DNA of 38,238 bases, from the NCBI GenBank assembly GCA_035544635.1, contig DATKDQ010000409.1, positions 1 to 38,238 of the forward strand, read 5' to 3'. A program made the translations under genes and the position numbers. The notes beneath the pieces are model-generated. The model was not told where the DNA came from. It made no database searches and worked only from the letters and a program-made list of their open reading frames with translations. This document shows positions 1 to 8,200 of this stretch, one piece after another (the first letter of the stretch is position 1; each line of letters starts with the position of its first letter). Source of the stretch: DATAFT01 sp035544635 (GTDB taxonomy: Bacteria; Acidobacteriota; Thermoanaerobaculia; Multivoradales; Multivoraceae).

Positions 1-69
1 TGCCAGCAACATGGGTCCCGCGAAGGCGAGCAGGGAGACGATACGGAGAACGAGGACCAGTGTCGACAT
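1..69 (-). CDS. Hypothetical membrane or secreted protein, N-terminal fragment
   Basis: Only the first 23 codons lie in the window; the gene continues past base 1. The visible residues (starting MSTLVLVLRIVSLLAFAG) are almost all hydrophobic with one arginine, which fits a signal peptide or first membrane helix. The ATG at 69 follows the stop codon of the VTT-family gene after only three bases, and the sequence AGGAG spans that stop codon, so the two genes are almost certainly co-transcribed and translationally coupled. It is the second gene of a small operon controlled from the MarR intergenic region. Function cannot be judged from this fragment. Confidence 0.6.
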   Translation of the reverse strand, partial: MSTLVLVLRIVSLLAFAGPMLLA

Positions 70-72
70 CTC

Positions 73-696
73 CTAGCGTGCTCCCAGCCGCATGAGATAG
101 AGCGCGATGGGTAGCAGAGGGATGGGGAGCACGTAGCTCACCACCAGGGCCAGAATCGGCTGGTCAGCCCAGCCAGCGCCGATGGCCGCAAAGACGAACG
201 CGGTGGGTACGCTGCCGATGGTCAACGCCGCGATGAATTTTCCCATCGGCATGCCCGCGAGTCCGGCGAGAATGACCATGGCCTCGGGGACGCTGTAGGG
301 AAGGCTGCGGGTGAGGATGATCGCCCAAGCTCCACCCTGCTCGAACAAGCCCTCCATCTTGTGCAGAGACCGGGGCCCAACGAAGCGTCGCGCATATCGC
401 CGTGCGGAGGTGAGCATCAGCCCGTAGCCGAGAAGGCCGCCGGTGATCAGGCCGAGGCTGCCCAGCAACCCGCCGAGCACTGTTCCGTAGATGATGCCGA
501 GCGCGGCGATCACAGCAGTCTGCGGGACGGGCAACACCAGATCGACCCAGATGAGAGCAATGCCGAGCGCCCATGCCCGGCTCTCGTATTTTCGGAGCGT
601 CAGTACGGCATCGTTGGCCTCCTGGGGTGTTGGGATCGTCGCGCAGGAGGCAAGCACGAGCGACAGAACGCCGATCAGAATCAGGCCTGATCTCAC
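73..696 (-). CDS. VTT (SNARE-associated Golgi / TVP38-like) membrane protein with lipobox
   Basis: A 207-residue polytopic membrane protein. Hydrophobic segments lie at about residues 3-18, 42-70, 72-96, 122-147, 152-174 and 179-202. The segment R130-SLPYSVPEA followed by the glycine-rich AGLAG resembles the re-entrant motif of the VTT/DedA superfamily, whose members are linked to lipid scrambling or transport and membrane homeostasis. The GTG start at 696 was chosen because GGAGG sits five bases upstream; the frame is open to 885 but that extension runs through the operators and is not protein-like. Odd feature: the N terminus reads SLVLASC with Cys18 in a good lipobox (L15-A16-S17-C18), followed by a short polar stretch, so the mature protein might be lipidated, which is unusual for this family. 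It is divergent from a MarR regulator and coupled to the truncated gene ending in this window. Confidence 0.75.
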   Translation of the reverse strand: MRSGLILIGVLSLVLASCATIPTPQEANDAVLTLRKYESRAWALGIALIWVDLVLPVPQTAVIAALGIIYGTVLGGLLGSLGLITGGLLGYGLMLTSARRYARRFVGPRSLHKMEGLFEQGGAWAIILTRSLPYSVPEAMVILAGLAGMPMGKFIAALTIGSVPTAFVFAAIGAGWADQPILALVVSYVLPIPLLPIALYLMRLGAR

Positions 697-714
697 CTGG
701 GCCTCCGAACGTGT

Positions 715-740
715 AGGGCCGGCGCTGCAGGGCCGGCGCT
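715..740. repeat. 12-bp direct repeat pair
   Basis: AGGGCCGGCGCT occurs at 715-726 and again at 729-740, separated by two bases, just upstream of the VTT gene ribosome binding site. It lies in the 5' leader expected for that gene. No function is evident; it may be simple slippage in GC-rich DNA. Confidence 0.5.
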
Positions 741-832
741 CTGGTGCGACCGCTACAGCCGGCGGCGCACGCAGGCCTTGCAGTCCCGCAGAGGCTGGAG
801 GGCTACGCGGCAGAAATTTCGTTCCTGCAAAC

Positions 833-886
833 GACAACCATGGTGTCATTTCGCCCAGTTTGCCAGTTGACAACCATGGTGTCAAC
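833..886. promoter_or_regulatory. Pair of palindromic operators, likely for the MarR regulator
   Basis: The 16-mer GACAACCATGGTGTCA occurs at 833-848 and identically at 869-884, 36 bp apart. The second copy is extended to a longer inverted repeat, with arms GTTGAC (866-871) and GTCAAC (881-886) around a central ACCATGGT. Size and symmetry fit a MarR-type dimer site. Both copies lie between the divergent VTT and MarR genes, and the second overlaps a good minus-strand -35 element, so repression of the VTT operon, and perhaps autorepression, is the natural reading. The binding protein is inferred from position only. Confidence 0.65.
857..885 (-). promoter_or_regulatory. Candidate promoter of the VTT operon
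   Basis: On the minus strand a perfect TTGACA (plus-strand 880-885) is followed after 17 bp by CAAACT (857-862), which matches three of six -10 consensus positions. The -35 element is inside the right arm of the second operator copy, so regulator binding would block polymerase. The leader to the GTG start would be about 155 nt. Confidence 0.4.
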
Positions 887-921
887 TGGAGAAGCTGATA
901 CAGCTAAAGGGAGCGGAGGCG

Positions 922-1467
922 ATGGCGTCGGCACGACACCGGACCGGGGCGGCCCCAAGGACAGGGGCGGGCCCAATCGTCGACAGCAGGGCCGAGGCGA
1001 TCGCCGAGCTGATGCTCGAAGTGGCTCAGTGCTTCTTCAGGATACGGGCCGTCGGCCAGAAGACAGGGCTCATCACCAGCTGGGGCGGCGGTGCGTTCGG
1101 CTTCATGCGAAGCCTCGCGCTGCTTGGTCCGCTGACCGTGCCGCAGATCGCCCAAATGCGCCCCACCAGCCGCCAGCGGATGCAGCGGTTGGCGAATGAG
1201 CTTGCGGCCGAGGGGCTCGTCGAATTCATCGACAATCCGAAGCACCGGCGCTCGAAGCTGGTGCAGCTCACGCGCAAAGGCGACGCGCGCTACCGCGAGC
1301 TGAACGCCCGGTTCCTGGTGATCGCCTCGACCATGGGCGTCGCTCTCAGCGAAGCCGATATCCGCAAGACCACCGAGATCGTGCGGCAACTGAGCGATGA
1401 TGTCGAGAGCGCGGTCGGAGCGGCTGTCGTAGTGCGGGACACCCTGCGCGTCCCGCCAGATACGTGA
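922..1467 (+). CDS. MarR-family winged-helix transcriptional regulator
   Basis: A 181-residue protein. Residues about 25-60 form the N-terminal dimerisation helix, 63-125 the winged helix-turn-helix: LTVPQIAQM followed by the recognition helix SRQRMQRLANELAAEGLV, and a wing FIDNPKHRRSKLVQLT that matches the D/N-x-x-x-R-R wing of MarR proteins. The C-terminal helices (127-168) complete the dimer interface. The ATG at 922 has AAGGGAG eight bases upstream. It is transcribed away from the VTT operon and shares with it the two operator copies at 833-886, so it is probably a local repressor that senses a small molecule; the ligand cannot be inferred. The first 20 residues are basic and low-complexity and may be disordered. 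Confidence 0.85.
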   Translation: MASARHRTGAAPRTGAGPIVDSRAEAIAELMLEVAQCFFRIRAVGQKTGLITSWGGGAFGFMRSLALLGPLTVPQIAQMRPTSRQRMQRLANELAAEGLVEFIDNPKHRRSKLVQLTRKGDARYRELNARFLVIASTMGVALSEADIRKTTEIVRQLSDDVESAVGAAVVVRDTLRVPPDT

Positions 1468-1545
1468 TGTAGAACCGTGGGGCCGAAAAGCGAAAAGAGG
1501 CTGCGGCATCTCTGCCACAACCCCTTTGCTTTGAGAAGTTTAGGT

Positions 1546-1622
<77 letters not shown>

Positions 1623-1665
1623 ACACTGAATCAACCTCGGATGCCGCCCTTGCGGGCAGCACGAC

Positions 1666-1694
1666 ATGTTCTCAGACGGGAACCGGAGTGTCAA
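1666..1694 (-). promoter_or_regulatory. Candidate promoter of tRNA-fMet
   Basis: Minus strand: perfect -35 TTGACA (plus 1689-1694), 17-bp spacer, -10 GAACAT (plus 1666-1671), which matches three of six consensus bases. Transcription would start about 35-40 nt before the mature tRNA 5' end, a normal precursor leader length. The adjacent plus-strand region carries the eno promoter, so the two genes are divergent. Confidence 0.45.
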
Positions 1695-1761
1695 CGTCGC
1701 CGGCGCCCGCCCGGCGAGAGAAACCAGCGGAGCCGGCTCGCTGCCGGCGGCAACGCCAGCA

Positions 1762-1790
1762 TTGAGCGCGCCGCGCCTCGGAGATAAGGT
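1762..1790 (+). promoter_or_regulatory. Candidate sigma-70-like promoter of eno
   Basis: TTGAGC (1762-1767), a 17-bp spacer, then TAAGGT (1785-1790). The predicted start site is about 15 nt before the GTG start of eno, and the leader holds GGAG (1802-1805) six bases upstream of the GTG. The hexamers match four and three consensus bases, so this is plausible but unproven. Confidence 0.4.
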
Positions 1791-1811
1791 AGCGTCGCTC
1801 CGGAGCGCTCA

Positions 1812-3116
1812 GTGTTCACGATCGTGGCTCTCCACGCCCGCGAGGTCCTCGACTCTCGCGGCAACCCGACGCTCGAGGTGGCCTGCCGTCTCGACGGCGG
1901 CGCCGAGGGCCGGGCCATGGTGCCGTCGGGCGCCTCGACCGGCACCCGCGAGGCGCTCGAGCTGCGCGACGGCGGCGAGCGCTACGGCGGGAAGGGTGTG
2001 CTGCGCGCGGTGGCCCACGTGCGCGACCAGATCGCGCCGGCGCTCGCCGGTCGCGACGCCCGCGCCCAGGCCGCGATCGACGGCGCGCTGGTCGAGCTCG
2101 ACGGCACGCCGACCAAGAGCCGCCTCGGAGCCAACGCCACGCTCGGCGTCTCGCTCGCCGTCGCCCGCGCCGCGGCCGTGATGTCCGAGCTGCCGCTCTA
2201 CGCCTACCTCGGAGGGCCCGGGGGCGTGGTTCTCCCGGTTCCGCTCCTGAACGTGCTCAACGGGGGCGCGCACGCCGACAACTCGGTCGACGTACAGGAG
2301 TTCATGCTGGCGCCGGTGGGCTTCCCGAGCTTCGCCGAGGCGCTCCGCGGCGGCGTCGAGGTCTACCACGCGCTGCGCGCGATCCTGAGGAAGCGCGGGC
2401 TCACCACCGCCGTCGGAGACGAGGGCGGGTTCGCGCCCGAGCTCGAGTCCAACCAGCAGGCGCTCGACCTCCTGGTAGAGGCGATCGGCGCCGCCGGCTA
2501 CCGCCCCGGGGACGACGTGGCGCTCGCGCTCGACGTCGCCGCGAACGAGCTGCGCGAGAACGAGCGCGACGGCGCGCCCGCGCGCTACGCGCTCGCCGGT
2601 GAGGGAAAGTCGGGCCTCGGCGCCGACGATCTCATCGAGCTCTACCGCCGGTGGGCCGGCGCCTATCCACTGCTCTCGATCGAGGATGGCCTCGACGAGG
2701 CGGACCGGGAGGGCTGGAAGCGGCTCACCGATGCGCTCGGGGGCCGCCTGCAGCTGGTGGGCGACGACCTCTTCGTCACCAACCCCGAGATCCTGGCGCG
2801 TGGGATCGAGGACGGCCTGGCGAACGCGCTTCTGGTCAAGCTCAACCAGATCGGCACGCTCTCGGAAACGCTCGAGGCGATGGACCTCGCCAAGCGCAGC
2901 GGCTACCGCTGCGTCGTCAGTCACCGCTCGGGCGAGACCGAGGACACCACGATCGCCGATCTCGCGGTGGCCACGCGCGCGGGGCAGATCAAGACCGGAG
3001 CGCCGTGCCGGAGCGAGCGGGTGGCGAAGTACAACCGCCTGCTCGCGATCGAGGAGGAGCTGGGCGAAGCGGCGTCCTACCCGGGCCGTGCCGCGTTCCA
3101 GGTGCGCGTGTCATGA
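1812..3116 (+). CDS. eno: Enolase (phosphopyruvate hydratase)
   Basis: Cytoplasmic glycolytic enzyme converting 2-phosphoglycerate to phosphoenolpyruvate; also a degradosome partner in some bacteria. The 434-residue length is normal. Visible signatures: HAREVLDSRGNPT near the N terminus, the mobile loop PSGASTG (38-44), GDEGGFAPEL with the catalytic Glu204, Mg2+ ligands D241, E291 (SIEDGL) and D318 (LVGDDL), the base Lys343 in LVKLNQIGTLSET, and the substrate-binding HRSGETED (371-378) and Lys394 in GQIKTGAP. The GTG start is chosen because GGAG lies six bases upstream and the N terminus aligns with the family. The stop overlaps the next start as ATGA, which ties enolase expression to an FtsB-like division protein, an arrangement also common in Proteobacteria. 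Confidence 0.97.
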   Translation: MFTIVALHAREVLDSRGNPTLEVACRLDGGAEGRAMVPSGASTGTREALELRDGGERYGGKGVLRAVAHVRDQIAPALAGRDARAQAAIDGALVELDGTPTKSRLGANATLGVSLAVARAAAVMSELPLYAYLGGPGGVVLPVPLLNVLNGGAHADNSVDVQEFMLAPVGFPSFAEALRGGVEVYHALRAILRKRGLTTAVGDEGGFAPELESNQQALDLLVEAIGAAGYRPGDDVALALDVAANELRENERDGAPARYALAGEGKSGLGADDLIELYRRWAGAYPLLSIEDGLDEADREGWKRLTDALGGRLQLVGDDLFVTNPEILARGIEDGLANALLVKLNQIGTLSETLEAMDLAKRSGYRCVVSHRSGETEDTTIADLAVATRAGQIKTGAPCRSERVAKYNRLLAIEEELGEAASYPGRAAFQVRVS

Positions 3117-3577
3117 GGGGCCGGGGCCGGCAGCCGCTCGATGCGATCGACCCGCGCCACGTGGCCGGCGGGCCAACGGGCGACGAGGGTGGGATCTCGG
3201 TCGACGGCTTCGCCGATGACGAGCGCGGCGCGGCGCGCCGCACGACCCACCGCGAAACACCGAAACGTCAGAGCCTGCCGCTGCGCCTGGCGCTCGGCGG
3301 AGCCGTGGTGTTCGTGGTCGGGTTGCTCGTCACCGCCGGCGCCAAGGGATACCGCGATCTCGAGATCGTTCGTCAACGCGAGGCCGAGCTGGGTGGGAGG
3401 ATCAGCGCCGCCGAGCAGCGGCTCGACGAGCTGCGCCACCGACTCGAGCTCCTGCGCGAGGACCCGGCGACGCTCGAGCGGCTCGCTCGCGAGGAGCTCG
3501 GGCTGGTGGGGCCCGAGGACATCGTCTTCGTGCTGCCCGAAGACGGCGTGACACGGCCGGTCTCCGGGACGCCGTAG
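3113..3577 (+). CDS. ftsB: FtsB/DivIC-family septum formation initiator
   Basis: A 154-residue bitopic membrane protein. A 53-residue polar cytoplasmic tail, longer than usual for FtsB, is followed by one membrane helix (about 55-75, LPLRLALGGAVVFVVGLLV), then a coiled coil (about 79-115: DLEIVRQREAELGGRIS onward), then the motif LERLAREELGLVGPEDIVFVLPE, which is the characteristic end of the DivIC/FtsB domain. In the periplasm the family forms the FtsQ-FtsL-FtsB subcomplex that signals divisome activation. Its start codon overlaps the eno stop (ATGA), so it is translationally coupled to eno rather than located in the dcw cluster, which supplies FtsL and FtsQ from 12.6 and 23.9 kb of this window. 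Confidence 0.88.
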   Translation: MRGRGRQPLDAIDPRHVAGGPTGDEGGISVDGFADDERGAARRTTHRETPKRQSLPLRLALGGAVVFVVGLLVTAGAKGYRDLEIVRQREAELGGRISAAEQRLDELRHRLELLREDPATLERLAREELGLVGPEDIVFVLPEDGVTRPVSGTP

Positions 3578-3594
3578 CCGCCCGCTCTTGCCCT

Positions 3595-3620
3595 GCCGCG
3601 GACCGCGCGCCTACCGCGGC
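3595..3620. terminator. Inverted repeat between convergent genes, possible bidirectional terminator
   Basis: GCCGCGG (3595-3601) and CCGCGGC (3614-3620) form a perfect 7-bp stem with a 12-nt loop between the convergent ftsB and antiporter genes. The stem brackets the antiporter stop codon. There is no T-tract on either strand, so classical intrinsic termination is uncertain. Confidence 0.35.
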
Positions 3621-5002
3621 GCTGCGGGCCGCCCCGCCTTCGCCAGCTCCCCGCGCTCGATCGTCACCTTGAGCGCCGGCGGCGTGATGAAGGTCGTGAC
3701 CATGACCATGATCACGACCGCCGAGAAGACGGAGATGTCGATCACCGGCTCGCCGTGGAGCATGAGTGAGGCGCCGATGCCGGCGAAGATGAGGCCCACC
3801 TCACCCCGCGGCACCATGCCGACCGCGATCGAGATGCGGTCGAGGCCGCGCTCGAGGACGCCGAACCAGCACAGCATCTTGCCGATGATCGCGACCACCG
3901 ACAAGAGCGCCGCGAAGCCGAGCATCTCGACCTGCCCGAACGTGGAGAGGTCGACCTTCATGCCGGTGAGCACGAAGAAGATCGGCACCAGGAACGCGGT
4001 GATCGGGTGCAGCAGCTCCTCGAGCTCGTGCTCGCCGCGGTCGATGAAGTCCTGGTAGTGGATCTTCTCGAGGATCAGGCCGGCGGCGAAGGCGCCGACG
4101 ATCGGCTCGAGCCCGAGCCGCTCCGCGAGCCAGGCCAGGAACATGCAGAACGAGAGGGCGAGCGCGAGCAGGACGCCGCGGATCTTCAGCCGCACCGCCA
4201 CGCGGAAGATCCTCGGCGTGAGCCAGCCGCCGATCACTACGGCACCGGCGAGGAACACGATCGCCTTGCCGAGGATGAAGGCGATCTGCCTGAGCTCGAG
4301 CTCGCCACCCGTGTTGGCGGCGGTGATGATGCCGGAGACGACGGCCAGGATGACGAGACCGAGGATGTCGTCGATGACCGCGGCGCCGAGAATGATCTTC
4401 GACTCCCGAGCCTGGATCTTCCCGAGGTCGGTCAGCACCCGCGCGGTGATGCCGACGCTGGTCGCGCACAGCGTGGCGCCGACGAAGACGTGCACCAGGG
4501 CATGGTGCTCGGGCAGCATCCAGGCCGAGAGCCCCCAGCCGAGCAGGAACGGCGCCACCACGCCGAGGAGGGCCACCAGCAGGCTCGACGGTCCCACCGA
4601 GAGCATCTCGCGCACGCTCGACTCGAGCCCGACCTCGAAGAGGAGCAGGATGACGCCGAGCTCGGCCAGGATCGCGATCCCCTCGTTGGTCGCGATGAAC
4701 TCGAAACGGTCGAACCCGAGCAGGATCAGGTTGCCGAGGACGACCCCGGCGACGAGCTCGCCGAGGACGGAGGGTTGGCCGATCCGCGTGGCCAGCTCAC
4801 CGCCGAGCTTGGCGCCCAACAGGATCGCGACCAGCCCGATGAGGACAGGGACGACGTGGCTCTGGTGGCCGTCTGCCGCGCCACCCTCCGCGGCGTGCTC
4901 ACCCGTCTCCTGCTCCTGGACGGCGGCGTGGCCGTCCGGAGCGATTCCGAGCACCGCGGCCAGCCCGAGGAGCAGACAGAGCACGAGAAGAGGGCGACGC
5001 AT
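3611..5002 (-). CDS. CPA2-family cation:proton antiporter (Kef/NapA type)
   Basis: Inner-membrane antiporter exchanging Na+ or K+ for protons. The 463-residue form from ATG 5002 starts with a signal-like hydrophobic segment (MRRPLLVLCLLLGLAAVLG), then a His/Glu-rich linker (about 26-50), then roughly 12 membrane helices. The motif AAVIDDILGLV places the paired aspartates D211-D212 in the ion-binding helix, which marks the electrogenic CPA2 branch. GELVAGVVLGNL and FFVLTGMKVDLS are also typical Kef-family segments. No C-terminal TrkA-N (RCK) nucleotide-binding domain is present, so it is not a KefB/KefC-type gated channel. A GTG at 5011 and a TTG at 5107 are alternative starts; none has a clear Shine-Dalgarno. 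The gene is divergent from mfd and converges on ftsB. Confidence 0.88.
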   Translation of the reverse strand: MRRPLLVLCLLLGLAAVLGIAPDGHAAVQEQETGEHAAEGGAADGHQSHVVPVLIGLVAILLGAKLGGELATRIGQPSVLGELVAGVVLGNLILLGFDRFEFIATNEGIAILAELGVILLLFEVGLESSVREMLSVGPSSLLVALLGVVAPFLLGWGLSAWMLPEHHALVHVFVGATLCATSVGITARVLTDLGKIQARESKIILGAAVIDDILGLVILAVVSGIITAANTGGELELRQIAFILGKAIVFLAGAVVIGGWLTPRIFRVAVRLKIRGVLLALALSFCMFLAWLAERLGLEPIVGAFAAGLILEKIHYQDFIDRGEHELEELLHPITAFLVPIFFVLTGMKVDLSTFGQVEMLGFAALLSVVAIIGKMLCWFGVLERGLDRISIAVGMVPRGEVGLIFAGIGASLMLHGEPVIDISVFSAVVIMVMVTTFITPPALKVTIERGELAKAGRPAAPR

Positions 5003-5207
5003 CGGTTGCACTCGGCCCGGCGCGGACCCCTCTGCGCCGGGTGGAAAAGCCACCCGCGTCGCTCCCTCGGGAGCTCGGCCGGGCCGCTTGCCCCGCGCCC
5101 CGGTCAATAGGGGCGAGGTCCGCGTGGGTGAGACAGGAGCCCGCGAAGGCTCGCGGTATCCTACCCTGAGGCGCGCCGTTGTCTCCCCCCTTTTCCCGAG
5201 CTGACGC

Positions 5208-8200
5208 TTGTCCGAGATCCTTCACCGTTTCGCGACGCGACTCCGCGACAGTCCGCCCTACCAGCGCCTCCGCGAGGTGGTGCTCGCCGCGACGCGCGGC
5301 CGCGGGGGGCAGGCACCGGCGACCGTCTGCGGCCTGCCGACGGGCGCCGCCGCCTTCGTGCTCGAGACCCTCGCCGAGGATCTCGGTCGCCCGCTTCAGG
5401 TCCTGGTGCCACACGAGACCGAGGCGCGCGAATGGGCCACCGCCGCGTCGACGCTCGGCGGGCGCGGCGACTCGGTGGTGTGGTTCCCGGCGCCCACGCT
5501 GAGCCCCTACCAGGAGGCGGAGGTTCCGCTCTCGGTCCGCGCCCAGGAGGTGGCGGCCCTCGACCGCATCTTCGCCGCCGAGCGTCCGACCATCGTCGCG
5601 ACGCCGCGCGCGCTCCAGCGCCGGCTGCCGTCGCGAGCCGCGTTCCTGCGCGGCGTGCTCAGGATCTCCGTCGGCGAGGAGCATCCGTTGGAGATGCTGA
5701 TCGAGCACCTGGCCCGCCACGGCTACCGCCGCACCGACCTGGTCACGAGCGTGGGCGAGTTCGCCGTCCGCGGGGGCGTCTTCGACCTCTTTCCGCCCGG
5801 CTGCGACGAGCCGCTGCGGCTCGATCTCTTCGGCGACGTCGTGGACTCGATTCGGCCGTTCGACGCTGTGAGCCAGCGCAGCAGCGGTCAGCTCGAGCAC
5901 GCCTCGGTCCTGCCGCTCGATCTCTTCCCGCGCGGCGACGACGAGGCGCGTCTCCTGGGCGAGCGTCTCGCGGACCGCGCCCCCGCGCGCCTGGGCACGG
6001 AGGCGGCGCGCCGCCTCGCGGGGCTGCGCGAGGGCGAGACCTACCCGGGCTGGGAGAACCTGCTGCCGCTGCTCGCCGCCGACCCGCGCCTGCTCATCGA
6101 CTCGATCGACGCGCCGCTGGTGGTCGCCGTCGAGCCCGAGACGCTCGAGCGCGAGACGCGGCACCACGCCGAATCGCTCGAGTCGCAGTACCGGGCGCGG
6201 CTCGAGGAGGGCGTGCTCGCGGTGGCGCCCGGCGAGCTGGTGTTCGAGCTCGACTCGGTGCTCGGCTCGATCGCCCGCGCCTCGGTGCGGCTGGTCGAGC
6301 TCCCCGTGCCGGGAGTCGAGACGGTGGACTTCCAGGCCCGCGCGACCGACCGCTTCCTCAATCAGCTTCCGCGCTTCCCGCGCGAGGTCGAGACCGCTCG
6401 CGCGCGCGGCGAGACGCTGGTCTTAGTCGCGCCCGGCGCCGAGCACGCGCGCGTGCGCGAGGCACTCCGGCCCTACCACATCGACATCGGGTCGGGCGGC
6501 GTCGAGCTCGCCTCGGGCGAGATCGAGCGCGGCTTCCGGCTGCCGGCGGCGAGGCTCGTCGTCTTCGCCGAGGAGCAGCTCTTCCCCCGGCGCACGCCGC
6601 GGCGTCCCGCGCGCGATCGTCTGGGCGCCTTCTTCTCCGGCCTGCGCGACCTCAAGGTCGGCGATTTCGTCGTGCACACCGACCACGGGATCGGGCAGGT
6701 GATCGGCCTGCGCGCGCTGCCTGGCCCGGCACCGCCTGCCGACTCGTGGGAGCTGCCCGGCGAGGACGGCAACGGCGACGGCGCGCCCGGCGGCGTCGAG
6801 GTGATGGAGATCGCCTACGCCGAGGGCAAGTCGCTCCTGCTCCCGCTCGCGCGCCTCGATCAGATCCAGCGTTACAGCGGCATCGAGGGCGTGGCGCCGC
6901 GCCTCGACCGGCTGGGTGGGTCGAGCTGGCAGCGCACCAAGAGCCGCGTGCGCTCGAGCGTGCGCGACATGGCGAAGGAGCTCTTGAAGCTCTATGCCGA
7001 GCGGCAGCTCGCCGAGGCCCCGGCGATGTTCCCCGACTCCGACCTCCAACGGCAGCTCGAGGCGGCGTTCGAGTTCGACGAGACCGACGACCAGCTCGCC
7101 GCCGCCGAGGCGATCAAGCGCGACCTCGAGCGCCCTCGCCCGATGGACCGGCTGCTGTGCGGCGACGTCGGCTTCGGCAAGACCGAGGTCGCGATGCGCG
7201 CCGCGTTCAAGGTGGTCGACTCGGGGTACCAGGTGGCGCTGCTGGCGCCGACCACCATCCTCGCCGACCAGCACCTCGAGACCTTCCGCCGCCGGATGGC
7301 GGACTTCCCGGTGCGCATCGACATGGTGTCGCGCTTCCGCAGCGCGAAGGAGGTGCGCGAGATCGCCAAGGCGGCCGCGGAGCGGCGCGTCGACATCCTG
7401 GTGGGCACCCACCGCCTGCTGCAGAAGGACCTCGAGTTCCCGCGGCTCGGCCTGGTCATCATCGACGAGGAGCAGCGCTTCGGGGTGGCGCAGAAGGAGA
7501 AGCTGAAGCAGCTCCGCCAGAACGTCCACGTGCTGGCGATGTCCGCGACGCCGGTGCCGCGCACGCTCCAGCTCTCGATCGCCGGCGTGCGCGACCTGTC
7601 GCTGATCGAGTCGCCCCCCAAGGACCGCATGGCGGTAGAGACCCAGATCGTGCCGTACTCGAAGGAGCTGATCAAGGAGGCGATCGCAGCCGAGCTCGAG
7701 CGCGGCGGGCAGGTCTACTACGTCTACAACCAGGTCGAGACCATCGAGCGCATGTCCGCGATCCTGCGCGAGCTCCACCCCGGCCTGCGCATCACGGTCG
7801 GCCACGGGCAGATGGACGAGCGCGAGCTGGCCCGCCGCATGCACGCGTTCACCGCGCGCGAGTACGACGTGCTGGTGGCCTCGACCATCATCGAGAACGG
7901 GATCGACATTCCGAACGTCAACACCATGATCGTCCATCGCGCCGACCGCTTCGGCCTGGCGCAGCTCTATCAGCTCCGCGGCCGGGTCGGACGCAGCCAT
8001 CACCTCGCCTACTGCTACCTGCTCGTCCCCGAGGACCGCGTGCTCCCGGCCGACGCGCAGAAGCGCCTCGCCGCGATCCGCGAGTTCACCGAGCTCGGGG
8101 CCGGCTTCCGCATCGCGGCGCGAGACCTCGAGATCCGCGGCGCCGGCAACCTGCTCGGCGCCGAGCAGAGCGGGCACATCGCCGAGGTCGGAATCGAGAC

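Noticed and set aside
715..740. CRISPR or tandem-repeat array
   Set aside because: Only two 12-bp copies with a two-base gap; no spacers and no cas genes.
697..885. N-terminal extension of the VTT protein to an ATG at 885
   Set aside because: The added residues run through the operator repeats, are low-complexity and lack any signal, whereas GTG 696 has a perfect GGAGG and begins a lipoprotein signal.
1468..1545. Intrinsic terminator between MarR and tRNA-fMet
   Set aside because: Only a 4-bp AGAG/CTCT pairing with a large loop could be found near short T/A runs; too weak to annotate.
1809..2924. Long minus-strand frames opposite eno, mfd, ftsI, murE, murF, murC and argS
   Set aside because: They are shadows of GC-rich codon bias: arginine/alanine/histidine-rich, no domains, and opposite genes with full families of conserved motifs.
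5003..5107. TTG start at 5107 for the antiporter
   Set aside because: The added 35 residues are polar and basic, would precede a good signal-like segment, and no Shine-Dalgarno supports it.
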